From Asaia lannensis NBRC 102526 (lineage in GTDB: Bacteria; Pseudomonadota; Alphaproteobacteria; Acetobacterales; Acetobacteraceae): DNA of 64,000 nt. Every line of letters begins with the position of its first letter. The first letter of the stretch is position 1. A program made the translations under genes and the position numbers. The stretch is from NCBI RefSeq assembly GCF_024054035.1, contig NZ_JAMXQU010000003.1:248001-312000 (forward strand), read 5' to 3'. This document shows positions 55,896-64,000 of the stretch, one piece after another. Under the pieces are notes generated by a model. It made no database searches and was not told the DNA's origin. It saw only the letters and a list, made by a program, of their open reading frames with translations.

Positions 55896-56735
55896 TCAGC
55901 TGGTCGGGACCATCTGACGCAGATTATCCAGTTCGCCCAGAACGTCCTCAAGTGCCAGACGCAGGGCACGGCGCTCCTGTGTCCAGCGATCCTGACGCGC
56001 GCGCAGCTCTGCAAGCTCGTCGAGAAGAACGGTCTCGATATCATGCTCCAGCACAGACTCCGCCTGGACCTCGTCCTGCACAGGACCCTGCGGTGCCTCA
56101 TGCGCCCAAGCGGCGCTGGTTTCCTCGCCGGGGTCGATCATGAGCGCTTCGGCAGCGTCCACGACTTCTTCTTCAGGCCGATGAAGCGCCTCGTGCTCCG
56201 CCTCATCGGGCAGAGCATCGCTGGCTCGCATACCGTGTTCTTCAGAGAAAATGACCCCAGCGGATGCATCATCCCCGGCGCCTTCAGGCAAAGCTGCCTC
56301 GGCGCTTTCGGACGCGGGAAAATCTGGAATATCGAAAGAGGTGCGCGCGATCTCCTCTTCTTCGGACACCGGCACTGGCACCACCACGGCCTCGACCGGC
56401 GTTTCCTGAACCACAACCGAATCGGCCTGCTCGCGCTCCTTGAGCACGCGCTGCACACCCTTGATCGTGTAACCCTGCACATAGAGCAGGTCGGTGATAT
56501 GGCGCAGGATTTCGATATCTTCCGGGCTATAATAGCGACGGCCGCCGCCACGCTTGAGCGGCTTAACCTCCGGGAAACGCGTTTCCCAGAATCTGAGCAC
56601 ATGCTGCGGGACATGCAGCTCGTCAGCCACCTCGCTGATCGTTCTATAGGCGTTCGGACCTTTGACCAGGCGTTCCAGATCGTTTCGATCCTCCGGCACC
56701 TTCGGAGAGGTGGTGCCGGTATAGGAGGTTGTCAT
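55896..56735 (-). CDS. MerR-family transcriptional regulator
   Basis: 279 residues. The N-terminal winged helix-turn-helix (about residues 30-100) reads YRTISEVADELHVPQHVLRF then WETRFPEVKPLKRGGGRRYY and the YVQGYTIKGVQRVL helix. The long C-terminal part is acidic and of low complexity, ending in a coiled-coil-like stretch (LDELAELRARQDRWTQERRA). It overlaps ihfA by 4 bases, the ihfA-merR pair usual in alphaproteobacteria; the target is not known to me. Confidence 0.88.
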   Translation of the reverse strand: MTTSYTGTTSPKVPEDRNDLERLVKGPNAYRTISEVADELHVPQHVLRFWETRFPEVKPLKRGGGRRYYSPEDIEILRHITDLLYVQGYTIKGVQRVLKEREQADSVVVQETPVEAVVVPVPVSEEEEIARTSFDIPDFPASESAEAALPEGAGDDASAGVIFSEEHGMRASDALPDEAEHEALHRPEEEVVDAAEALMIDPGEETSAAWAHEAPQGPVQDEVQAESVLEHDIETVLLDELAELRARQDRWTQERRALRLALEDVLGELDNLRQMVPTS

Positions 56736-57055
56736 GAATCATCGCTTTCGCTGGTCAGGCCCTCGGTCGATTCTCCGTTGACCTCCGCCCGCAGGATCTG
56801 GCTCGGCCTGAAAACAAGCACTGAGCGTGGCAGAATTGGCACCTCGATGCCGGTCTTCGGGTTACGACCGACACGCCGACCTTTCTGCCGGACGGAAAAC
56901 GTGCCGAATCCACTGAGTTTGACCGTCTCACCCTTTTCGAGCCGCGCAGCGATCAGCTCGAGAACCGTCTCGAGCAGATCGGCGGATTCGTGCCGGGACA
57001 GCCCAACTTCACTGTAGATATGCTCTGCAATTTGCGCGCGGGTCACCGTGGTCAT
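56732..57055 (-). CDS. ihfA: Integration host factor subunit alpha
   Basis: DNA-bending protein, 107 residues, works with IhfB. Starts MTTVTRAQIAEHIYSEVGLS and has ETVKLSGFGTFSVRQKGRRVG and RNPKTGIEVPILPRSVLVFRPS. It differs from the HU gene at 17769, which lacks the alpha-type N terminus. Located after fabH and overlapping merR. Confidence 0.94.
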   Translation of the reverse strand: MTTVTRAQIAEHIYSEVGLSRHESADLLETVLELIAARLEKGETVKLSGFGTFSVRQKGRRVGRNPKTGIEVPILPRSVLVFRPSQILRAEVNGESTEGLTSESDDS

Positions 57056-57136
57056 GACGTCACCGTATCATGACAGTAACGAAGGTCAATCAAATCAGTG
57101 ACGTGAGACGTAATGTGAAGACGAGACGATGCGTCT

Positions 57137-58090
57137 TTACATACGCAGCAGCGCAGAACCCCAGGTGAGACCGCCCCCAAGCGCCTCGAGAAGGACGAGA
57201 TCGCCCTTTTTGATACGCCCGTCTCTCATGGCTTCATCGAACGCAAGCGGGATGGAAGCCGCCGAGGTGTTCGCATGACGATCGACTGTCACGACAACGC
57301 GGTCGAGCGGCAGAGCGAGCTTCTTGGCCATTCCTTCGATAATCCGCAGATTGGCCTGATGCGGCACAAGCCAGGCAATATCCTGCCCGGTCAACCCATT
57401 GCACGACAGGGCCTCGTCGACCACGGCCGACAGCTTGGCCACGGCATGGCGGAACACATCGCGCCCCTGCATGTGCAGAACCGGTTTGGTGCAGCTTGGC
57501 CCATCGACATAAAGCATGTCGCCGAAAGCGCCGTCGCTATGCAGATGGGTCGAGAGTATTCCTACTCCCTCTTCCTCGGTCGCCTCCAGCAGGACGGCTC
57601 CGGCACCATCGCCGAACAGAACGCAGGTCGTCCTGTCTTCCCAGTCCAGTATGCGCGAGTAAACCTCGCTGCCGATCACCAGGGCTTTCCTGGCCTGGCC
57701 GCTGCGTATGAACGCCTCGGCAACAGAAAGTGCATAGACGAAACCCGAACAGGCCGCCGTGACATCGAACGCAAAACCCTGGCTCATGCCCAGAGCAGCC
57801 TGCACACGCACGGCTGTCGCGGGAAAGCTCTGATCCGGGGTTGCGGTAGCAACAATGACGGCATCGACATCACTGGCCGAGACCCCCGCGAAATCCAGAG
57901 CGGCACGCGCGGCCTGCGTTGCCATGAAAACAGCCGTTTCATCATCGCCTGCGATATGACGCTGGGCGATGCCGGTGCGTGTCCTGATCCACTCGTCGGA
58001 GGTCTCGATACGCAGGGCAAGATCGGCATTCGTGACGACCTGCTTGGGCAGATAGCTGCCGGATCCGGTCAGGCGCGCGCGCAGGGGCAT
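57137..58090 (-). CDS. fabH: 3-oxoacyl-[acyl-carrier-protein] synthase III
   Basis: Starts fatty acid synthesis by condensing acetyl-CoA with malonyl-ACP. It is 317 residues. The catalytic triad is visible: Cys in [12 protein letters not shown], His in [12 protein letters not shown], Asn in [11 protein letters not shown]. Other signatures are RTGIAQRH and [11 protein letters not shown]; the C-terminal [13 protein letters not shown] is typical. 146 bases after plsX and upstream of ihfA. Confidence 0.96.
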   Translation of the reverse strand: MPLRARLTGSGSYLPKQVVTNADLALRIETSDEWIRTRTGIAQRHIAGDDETAVFMATQAARAALDFAGVSASDVDAVIVATATPDQSFPATAVRVQAALGMSQGFAFDVTAACSGFVYALSVAEAFIRSGQARKALVIGSEVYSRILDWEDRTTCVLFGDGAGAVLLEATEEEGVGILSTHLHSDGAFGDMLYVDGPSCTKPVLHMQGRDVFRHAVAKLSAVVDEALSCNGLTGQDIAWLVPHQANLRIIEGMAKKLALPLDRVVVTVDRHANTSAASIPLAFDEAMRDGRIKKGDLVLLEALGGGLTWGSALLRM

Positions 58091-58236
58091 GTCTCTTCCT
58101 CATGAACTGATGCCGGGATTGTCTGATGCCTGTGTTCCGGGCGCCGCGCGAGCCGGAACAACGAAGCACAAGACGGCAGTGGCTGCCGAACGATTGTCAT
58201 GCAACCGCGCCGCATCTTGTAAAGGCCCTGTATCGG

Positions 58237-59328
58237 TCAGGCCGCAGTAGTGGACGGAGCAAGATCGTTCTCGGCATCGGAGGCCATAAGCGCCTCGACC
58301 TGACGAAGACGCTCACGGATCTTTTCGTTGATCGAGTGGGTTACCGCATCCATCGCAACATCGATCGCCGCGGCAAAACCTTCAGCATCGGCACCGCCAT
58401 GGGACTTCACGACAATGCCGTTCAGCCCGACGAATACCGCACCGTTGTAACGTCGCGGATCGATCCACTCCTTCATGCGCTCCAGCCCGGGGCGCACAAG
58501 AAGATACCCGATGCGCGTCAGAAGGTTGGTCTTGAACACGCGCTGAAGAAGCAGGGAGACGAGCTTGAGCGCGCCCTCGCCTGTCTTGAGGGCGATATTG
58601 CCCGAGAATCCATCCGTCACCACCACGTCGGTCGTCCCGGCCGTGATATCATGCCCTTCGACGAAGCCGTGAAACTGGGACGAAAGCGGCGAATCGCGCA
58701 GAATATCCGCTGCGGCACGCAGGCGCTCGTCGCCCTTCAGCTCTTCGGCGCCGACATTGAGCAGACCGATGCTCGGCGCAGGCAGGCCGAGCACAGCCTT
58801 GGCAAAAGCCTCACCCATAACGGCGAACTCGACGAGATTGCGCGTATCGCAGGCGATATTCGCCCCCAGATCGAGCATCACCACATCGCCACGCGCAGAC
58901 GGGTTGACCGCTGCCATGGCTGGACGGGTAATGCCCGGCAATGTTTTGAGCACGATCTTGGCAAGAGCGAGCATTGCACCGCTGTTACCAGCCGACACGA
59001 CACCACCGGCCTCGCCCGAGGCCACAGCATCGATCGCCATACGCAGCGAGGAGTCACGCAGACGCAGAGCCGCCGTGGGCTTCATCTCCATCGAAATGGA
59101 AGAAGGCGCGTGACGTATCTCGCAGATACGCTGTGCTTTCGCGTAACGGGCAAGCTGCGGACGCAGTATGGCCTCGTCACCGACAAGCAGGATTTTTGCT
59201 GAGGGATGTCGATCGGCAGCGCGATCCAAACCGGCCAGAACGATATCGGGGGCATGATCCCCTCCCATCGCATCAATGGCCAAACTATAAGGCGCAGCCT
59301 GGCTGGCCGGCGCATCTAGGTCAGTCAT
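58237..59328 (-). CDS. plsX: Phosphate acyltransferase PlsX
   Basis: Converts acyl-ACP to acyl-phosphate for phospholipid synthesis, 363 residues. Family stretches are SLAIDAMGGDHAPDIVLAGL, DSSLRMAIDAVASGEAGGVVSAGNSGA, LLNVGAEELKGDERL and VVTDGFSGNIALKTGEGALK. It sits between rpmF and fabH, the conserved rpmF-plsX-fabH order. Confidence 0.96.
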   Translation of the reverse strand: MTDLDAPASQAAPYSLAIDAMGGDHAPDIVLAGLDRAADRHPSAKILLVGDEAILRPQLARYAKAQRICEIRHAPSSISMEMKPTAALRLRDSSLRMAIDAVASGEAGGVVSAGNSGAMLALAKIVLKTLPGITRPAMAAVNPSARGDVVMLDLGANIACDTRNLVEFAVMGEAFAKAVLGLPAPSIGLLNVGAEELKGDERLRAAADILRDSPLSSQFHGFVEGHDITAGTTDVVVTDGFSGNIALKTGEGALKLVSLLLQRVFKTNLLTRIGYLLVRPGLERMKEWIDPRRYNGAVFVGLNGIVVKSHGGADAEGFAAAIDVAMDAVTHSINEKIRERLRQVEALMASDAENDLAPSTTAA

Positions 59329-59393
59329 GCTCCGCCCCGCGTCTCATTTCAAACAAGATGAGCCGGCCCCGGACGGGCCAGCCCCATCGAGCC

Positions 59394-59597
59394 TCAAACG
59401 CGAACGGTCGTCTTGAGCGTCTTGCCGGAAGCCACGACTTCACGACCGTCGTAATGACCGCAATGCGCGCAGACATGGTGCGGGCGCTTCAGCTCACCGC
59501 AGTTGCTGCATTCAGCATGAGCCTGAACGGTCAGGGCGTGGTGGCTGCGACGCATGCCCATGCGGGACGGCGTGGTCTTTCTTTTGGGGACGGCCAT
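59394..59597 (-). CDS. rpmF: 50S ribosomal protein L32
   Basis: 67 residues from ATG 59597. Starts [20 protein letters not shown] and has the zinc-binding Cys pattern [18 protein letters not shown]. Between DUF177 and plsX, as expected. Confidence 0.97.
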
Positions 59598-59734
59598 GGC
59601 GGGAGCCTCTTTCTTCTTAGATCGTCCCTGCATCCGGTCGCCATTCGACCGCAACAGGGAACGATACTGTTCACTATGATCAGGCGGGCGGCTCTAGCAG
59701 ACCCTAGGCCGGGTCGCAAGCATCCTGTTCAATT

Positions 59735-60352
59735 CTAGCTCAGATCCGTCTTTTTTTTGTCAAGCGACAGACCTGCGAGAGCACCGAACGGATTGGGACG
59801 TGCGTCCGCTTCATCAGGGGCATCCTCTGCCGTCTCACGCGGGGCTTCGTCAACCGCATTTTCAAGTGCGGCACCCGGCTTGCGCGGGTAAGGCGGCAAA
59901 ACCAGAGCCAGCTGTTCGGTTGTGATCTCACCCAGATCCAGCGCGTGACCCTCATATGGGATCTCATCGATCGCTTCGAGATCGGAGGCGCTTTCTTCGG
60001 AAAAATGTCGCATCGGCACCAGGCGAACCGCGAAGGAGTCGGTCAGGGCGTCTTCGAATGCTTCGCCCGTAATCACGCACTCCATCGATACATGTGCCGT
60101 CAGCACACCGTCGAGCACGAACTGGTCAGCCCCCTCGGGCATGACCCTGATCTTGCAGCTCAGCGCATGAACGGCCGGTATGTCCAGCCGCCTGGCCAGC
60201 TGGCGGCACTCGGCTTCATTGGCCTTGACCGTCTCGGTCAGACCCTCATGCCCGATGCGATTGATGAGCAGACGGCGTGAAAACTCCGGGGGATGCCCCT
60301 CGGTGCTCGCCATGCCGGACTGGGTAAACGGCGACCCCTTGCTGTCTTTCAT
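59735..60352 (-). CDS. DUF177/YceD-family protein
   Basis: 205 residues. The domain has ADQFVLDGVLTAHVSMECVITGEAFE, with the single conserved Cys of the family, and the C-terminal DLGEITTEQLALVLPPYPRKPG. YceD relatives are linked to 23S rRNA accumulation and are always next to rpmF, as here. The C-terminal tail is rich in Glu and Asp. Divergent from bamE. Confidence 0.92.
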   Translation of the reverse strand: MKDSKGSPFTQSGMASTEGHPPEFSRRLLINRIGHEGLTETVKANEAECRQLARRLDIPAVHALSCKIRVMPEGADQFVLDGVLTAHVSMECVITGEAFEDALTDSFAVRLVPMRHFSEESASDLEAIDEIPYEGHALDLGEITTEQLALVLPPYPRKPGAALENAVDEAPRETAEDAPDEADARPNPFGALAGLSLDKKKTDLS

Positions 60353-60462
60353 GCTGCCTTCCTGAGATTATGCTGGAAAAAACCCGCGAACAGGCTTTCT
60401 TTTACGAATTGCCTTACCGTTGCTCTCCGCAATATAGAAGAGTTGGTTCGTCCTGCGATGTT

Positions 60463-60482
60463 GGAGAAACACCGTTTTCTCC
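60463..60482. promoter_or_regulatory. Inverted repeat between DUF177 and bamE
   Basis: GGAGAAA (60463-60469), CACCGT, TTTCTCC (60476-60482): perfect 7-bp arms in the divergent promoter region, 57 bases before bamE. Operator or leader hairpin; undetermined. Confidence 0.35.
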
Positions 60483-60538
60483 TGTCCGGGACGATCATTC
60501 GCCATTTTATCGATCACTGCAGGACGACATAATCCGCC

Positions 60539-61111
60539 ATGAAGAGCGCCTCCAAGAAGACCTCCCCGCGGCAGACATCGCATGCGGGCCTTGCGCGCGC
60601 CCTGCTTTGCATCGCTCCCCTTGCCCTGGCTGGCTGCTCGGTTTTCGGTCCGATCCCACAGAATCGTGGCTCGCTGATCGAAAAGGACGATTATTCCCAG
60701 CTTCAGCCCGGCACCAGCACGCGTAACGACGTGACCGACCTTCTCGGCTCGCCCACAACCCACGCGACGTTCGACGACAATACGTGGTTCTATATCTCGA
60801 TGGTGACGGTACCGCAGCCGCTCGGCTTTCCCCGGGTGACGAAGCAGAACGTTCTGGTGCTGGCCTTCGACACGACGGGCGTGCTGCGCCGCATGGACAT
60901 GCTGCATCGCAAGAACGGCTACAATGTCGGCATGGTCGGCGAAACGACACCGACGCCGGGCACCAAGATCAACGTGCTGCAACAGCTGCTGGGCAATGTC
61001 GGACGCTACAACCCGATGAGCAACATGGGCAGCACCTTCGGCGGCACACAGGGCCCGCTCGGTGCCGGTCAGGGTACAGGCCATGGCGGTACGGGCAACT
61101 CGATTCCCTGA
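60539..61111 (+). CDS. bamE: Outer membrane assembly lipoprotein BamE (SmpA/OmlA family)
   Basis: 190 residues, a lipoprotein of the BAM complex that inserts beta-barrel proteins. The signal peptide ends in lipobox LALAGCS. The family core is LQPGTSTRNDVTDLLGSPTT then FDDNTWFYISM and VLAFDTTGVLRRM. A Gly-rich tail of about 40 residues extends beyond the usual domain. The opposite orientation to DUF177 is a conserved alphaproteobacterial arrangement. Confidence 0.94.
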   Translation: MKSASKKTSPRQTSHAGLARALLCIAPLALAGCSVFGPIPQNRGSLIEKDDYSQLQPGTSTRNDVTDLLGSPTTHATFDDNTWFYISMVTVPQPLGFPRVTKQNVLVLAFDTTGVLRRMDMLHRKNGYNVGMVGETTPTPGTKINVLQQLLGNVGRYNPMSNMGSTFGGTQGPLGAGQGTGHGGTGNSIP

Positions 61112-61140
61112 TCGTCCCTTTCTCCAAGGCACACGATACG

Positions 61141-61174
61141 AACCGGCTTCGTCTTGCGACGAGGCCGGTTTTTT
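61141..61174 (+). terminator. Intrinsic terminator after bamE
   Basis: AACCGGC (61141-61147) pairs with GCCGGTT (61164-61170), with TCGTC/GACGA inside, followed by TTTT. It lies 30 bases after the bamE stop. Confidence 0.85.
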
Positions 61175-61308
61175 GTTGCCTGTCACCTGTCTGAGTTTAT
61201 GGATCGGCATCAGCCCGGCGATGCTTCCCCAGATGCCGGGTGTGGAATGTGCACCCGACAGGCAATTCCCCTGCCCTCGCTATCCGGATCGGCTCGACCG
61301 CTCCGTTC

Positions 61309-62655
61309 CTATTGCGGCAGTTTGAGCATCACCCGCAGACCGCCAAGCGGGCTGTTGCGCAGCACGACGCTCCCGCCATGCGCTGCCATGATATCGCGCG
61401 CAATGGTCAGACCCAGCCCCGTCCCGCCCTGCGGTCCTGCAGTACTGCTGAAAGCCCGGAAGACATCCTTCCTGCGTGACTGGGCGATCCCCGGCCCGTC
61501 GTCATCTATCGTGACCTCGACCATACGCCCTGTCTGGCGCAGGGAGAACGTCATGCGCCCGCCGTGACGTCTGGCATTTTCCGCAAGATTGATCAGCACG
61601 CGACGTATCGCATCGGGGCGCACGGTCACGGTGAGGCTCTGCTCTGCATGAATCGCGAGCACCTCTCCCCCTGCTCGAGTCGTCGCCGCCGCCACGTCAT
61701 TGAGCAGGGCAAGAAGATCGGTCGGCACAGGATCTTCTTCCCCCTCGCCACGCGCAAAGGAGAGATAACTGCCGATCAGACGCTCCATCTCGGCGATATC
61801 GGCAATCATGTCTTCGATATCGGGGCGCAGTTCCTGTGCCTCCACCGCCCCTTCGACAGGCATCATGGCCAGGGTAAGACGCAATCGTGTCAGCGGCGTG
61901 CGCAGATCGTGCGATACACCCGCCAGAACGGCCGTACGATGGGTGACGAAGCGATTGACGCGCGCCTGCATACGATTGAACGCCAGGGCCGCCTTGCGTA
62001 TCTCCAGCGCGCCCTGAGGGGTTATCGGCCCATCGTCGCGCCCGAGCCCGAAATTCTCGGCAGCCTTGGCCAGACGGCGCACGGCGCGCACCTGTTTGCC
62101 GATAAAAAGACCCGCCACGATGAAAAGCAGGATCGCACTGCCGACTTCCCATACCACGAACAGCCAGATCGGCCCGACATCGAGGCGTTTCCTCGGCACG
62201 ATGACATCGAGCACGCCGTCGCTGAGCGGTATTTCCAGCCTCACGCTCTGTCTGGTTGCATTCCAGTCGATATGACATGGCGCATCGAACACCCTGCGCA
62301 CGGCATTTGTCAGGTCTTCATCCATGGGGCCAAGCACGAAAGGCGCGCGGGCATCGGTCAGCGTTTCGCCCGGATGGAAGGCAATATCGAGCTGGGTGCG
62401 CCATCTCGCCTGACGAATCAGCCATTCCTTGTCCGCAGGATGACGCTCAACGGAATCCCTGATCAGGGCCAGATCGGCCACAACGCCATCGGCAAGGCGG
62501 CGCGAAACGACATTGAGATAATTGCCGTAGAAAAGCTGCAACGCCACGATCTGCGTAATCAGCAGCGGCATGAAGACGATGAGCAGCGACCGCCCCTGGA
62601 AGGAGCGCGGCAGAATACGGCGAACGAGCCGCTCCATCATACGCGCAGGCTGCAT
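61309..62655 (-). CDS. Sensor histidine kinase (EnvZ/PetR-partner type)
   Basis: 448 residues. Two membrane helices (about 22-42 and 163-185) flank a periplasmic domain of 120 residues. HAMP follows, then the H-box GVSHDLRTPLTRLRL with the phospho-accepting His, N-box NLAENARRHGG and G-boxes DDDGPGIA and GGTGLGLTIA. It is the partner of the response regulator 7 bases upstream. The input signal is not readable from sequence. Confidence 0.94.
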   Translation of the reverse strand: MQPARMMERLVRRILPRSFQGRSLLIVFMPLLITQIVALQLFYGNYLNVVSRRLADGVVADLALIRDSVERHPADKEWLIRQARWRTQLDIAFHPGETLTDARAPFVLGPMDEDLTNAVRRVFDAPCHIDWNATRQSVRLEIPLSDGVLDVIVPRKRLDVGPIWLFVVWEVGSAILLFIVAGLFIGKQVRAVRRLAKAAENFGLGRDDGPITPQGALEIRKAALAFNRMQARVNRFVTHRTAVLAGVSHDLRTPLTRLRLTLAMMPVEGAVEAQELRPDIEDMIADIAEMERLIGSYLSFARGEGEEDPVPTDLLALLNDVAAATTRAGGEVLAIHAEQSLTVTVRPDAIRRVLINLAENARRHGGRMTFSLRQTGRMVEVTIDDDGPGIAQSRRKDVFRAFSSTAGPQGGTGLGLTIARDIMAAHGGSVVLRNSPLGGLRVMLKLPQ

Positions 62656-62662
62656 GACGATA

Positions 62663-63352
62663 TCAGCTCCCGGGCTTCAGAACATAACCCTTGCCCCGAA
62701 CGGTCTGCAGAAAGCGCGGTTCTTTCTGGTCCGGCTCTATGCGCCGGCGCAGACGTGTCACCTGAACATCCACGGCGCGCTCGCCGATTTCATCCATCCC
62801 CAGCGCCTCGGCAATCGCCTCACGCGACAATATCTCGCCGGGAGAGCGTGTCAGCACGCCAAGAAGCGCCGCCTCACCGCTGGTAAGATGCACAATCCCC
62901 TCAGGACCGCTCAGCAGACCGCGTCCCGTATCGAATTCCAGCTTCCCCAAGCGCAACAGGCGCGGTGCTCCCGAGGGGCGCGGAACATGACGCCTGAGAT
63001 GTGCCTGCAGACGCAGCAGCAGTTCGCGCGGCTCGAAGGGTTTGCCAAGATAGTCATCCGCTCCGGATTCGAGCCCAATGATCCTGTCGGCCGGCTCGCC
63101 ACGCGCTGTCAGCAATATGATCGGCCACACCTGGCCTTTTTCTCGCAGCCAGCGTGTCAGGCTCAGCCCATCCTCACCGGGCATGGTGATATCGGCCACC
63201 ATGGCATCGGGCTGCGTGACGGAAAGGATTTTGCGTGCGGCCTCTGCATCCATCGCCGTAGTGATCCTGAAGCCGTTTTCGCTCAGGAAACGCTGTAGCA
63301 GGCGAAGCAGACGTGCATCGTCATCGACGACGAGAACATGGGCCTGGGTCAT
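62663..63352 (-). CDS. OmpR-family response regulator
   Basis: 229 residues. The receiver domain has VLVVDDDARLLRLL, phospho-acceptor Asp in MVADITMPGEDG, and the switch Lys in LGKPFEPREL. The winged-helix output domain ends with VDVQVTRLRRRIEPD and TVRGKGYVLKP. It overlaps the MarR gene by 4 bases; the MarR-OmpR-kinase order matches the PetP-PetR arrangement of alphaproteobacteria. Confidence 0.95.
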   Translation of the reverse strand: MTQAHVLVVDDDARLLRLLQRFLSENGFRITTAMDAEAARKILSVTQPDAMVADITMPGEDGLSLTRWLREKGQVWPIILLTARGEPADRIIGLESGADDYLGKPFEPRELLLRLQAHLRRHVPRPSGAPRLLRLGKLEFDTGRGLLSGPEGIVHLTSGEAALLGVLTRSPGEILSREAIAEALGMDEIGERAVDVQVTRLRRRIEPDQKEPRFLQTVRGKGYVLKPGS

Positions 63353-63831
63353 GAGATGTCTCCCTCTCCCTGAAGGGTCGCAAGAACACGCCTGAACCCC
63401 TCGACAGCCTGCCCACCCGCTGCACGATAGGCGAGTGTCATACGGTCGCGCAGAGCAGCGAAAATCTCTTCTTCCATCGCCGCTCCCTCAGGCGTGAGGT
63501 GCAGATGCTTCAGCCTCTTGTCATGCTCATCGGGGCGCTGTTCGAGCAGATTGCGCGCCATCAGCTCCTGCAGAACGCGATTGAGACTCTGTTTGGTGAT
63601 GTTGAGCCGACGCAAGAGTGCACTCATGGTCAGACCCTGATGGGTGGAGACCAGAAACATCACGCGATGATGCGCTGCGCCCAGTTGATGATCGCGCTGA
63701 TAGGGATCGCAGGTGGCGCCCAGTTCGCGCCAGGCCAGAAGCATCGCCTCATAGGTCAGACGTATCTGCTCTTCACGCAGATAAAGATGCGCCTGACCCG
63801 GCGCGTCGCGTTGTACTCGTACTCCCGACAT
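63349..63831 (-). CDS. MarR-family transcriptional regulator (PetP-like)
   Basis: 160 residues. The winged-helix core is TMSALLRRLNITKQSLNRVL then MARNLLEQRPDEHDKRLKHLHLT. It starts 3 bases after the def stop and overlaps the response regulator, so def-marR-regulator-kinase look like one transcript. The ligand is unknown. Confidence 0.9.
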   Translation of the reverse strand: MSGVRVQRDAPGQAHLYLREEQIRLTYEAMLLAWRELGATCDPYQRDHQLGAAHHRVMFLVSTHQGLTMSALLRRLNITKQSLNRVLQELMARNLLEQRPDEHDKRLKHLHLTPEGAAMEEEIFAALRDRMTLAYRAAGGQAVEGFRRVLATLQGEGDIS

Positions 63832-63834
63832 CGC

Positions 63835-64000
63835 CTAGCTCTCGCGCATGAGAGCGAATTCCTCGGCATAGCCGAAGGTCGCGAAATCGGTCATGCGCAT
63901 CGTATAAAGAATACCCTCGAGATGATCGTATTCATGCTGCAGCACATTGGCGTGAAAACCGCTTGCCTCGCCTGTGATCACCGCCCCATCCAGATCGAGG
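63835..64000 (-). CDS. def: Peptide deformylase, C-terminal part (partial)
   Basis: Removes the formyl group from nascent N-terminal methionine. Only the last 55 residues are inside the window. The metal motif QHEYDHLEGILY supplies the HExxH histidines. The protein ends MRES. The N-terminal motifs lie beyond the right edge. Confidence 0.93.
   Translation of the reverse strand, partial: LDLDGAVITGEASGFHANVLQHEYDHLEGILYTMRMTDFATFGYAEEFALMRES

Noticed and set aside
59732-59763. TTGACA and TAGAAT as a promoter for rpmF
   Set aside because: The spacer is 20 bases and the TTGACA is part of the DUF177 coding end; rpmF is more likely cotranscribed.

Overview
The window reads as an ordinary chromosomal segment of an alphaproteobacterium, most likely an acetic acid bacterium or close relative (Acetobacteraceae/Rhodospirillales). 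That placement is inferred from family-typical gene orders: recO/parC, rpsB-tsf, birA-coaX-rnj-proS-lolC-lolD-dnaE, tig-clpP-clpX-lon-hup, sufBCDS-sufT-sufA behind an Rrf2 regulator, DUF177-rpmF-plsX-fabH-ihfA-merR with bamE divergent, and marR-ompR-envZ beside def. It also rests on the short alphaproteobacterial prolyl-tRNA synthetase and on RNase J. The sequence is GC-rich and gene-dense. About 57 complete protein genes, two edge-truncated ones (parC, def) and three tRNAs (Val-UAC, Leu-UAG, Pro-GGG) are supported. I see no rRNA, insertion sequence, prophage or CRISPR array.

Layout. 1-6.0 kb: parC (partial), a rhodopsin-retinal cassette on the opposite strand, recO, tsf, rpsB. 6.4-7.5 kb: a quinone-oxidoreductase-like dehydrogenase with its own promoter and palindromic operator. 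7.5-17.6 kb: birA-coaX-rnj-proS-lolC-lolD-dnaE, all on the minus strand. 17.6-24.7 kb: tRNA-Val, hup, lon, clpX, clpP, tig, tRNA-Leu. 24.8-30.9 kb: nnrD, a membrane protein, an AT-hook DEAD-box helicase and an rRNA uracil methyltransferase. 30.8-36.8 kb: the SUF iron-sulfur operon. 36.9-42.2 kb: a DUF445 membrane protein, a divergent PEP-carboxylase-like protein, a small exported protein with a structured leader, and a GlsB-type membrane protein. 42.3-47.5 kb: a ribose-class sugar ABC transporter, then a TetR regulator divergent from a membrane protein. 47.5-55.5 kb: fusA, rpmB, a small hypothetical, an Atm1-type ABC exporter, a Nudix protein, a DUF3574 lipoprotein, a possible small RNA and an AI-2E family transporter. 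55.6-61.1 kb: tRNA-Pro, merR, ihfA, fabH, plsX, rpmF, DUF177, bamE. 61.3-64 kb: sensor kinase, response regulator, MarR, def (partial).

The most interesting content is the two-gene light-harvesting cassette at 1.7-3.4 kb. It encodes a microbial rhodopsin with proton acceptor Asp and Thr in place but Gly where the cytoplasmic proton donor normally sits (a DTG motif). Four bases downstream is a Brp/Blh beta-carotene cleavage enzyme that would make its retinal. The cassette lies head-on between recO and parC, and the blh reading frame ends inside the 3' end of recO, as expected of an inserted module. Other points of note are a PEP-carboxylase homologue with several catalytic motif residues changed, a terminator-bounded candidate small RNA, a multi-hairpin leader upstream of a small exported protein, and two clear palindromic operators.

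All identifications come from reading the sequence and from remembered family motifs. No database search was run.
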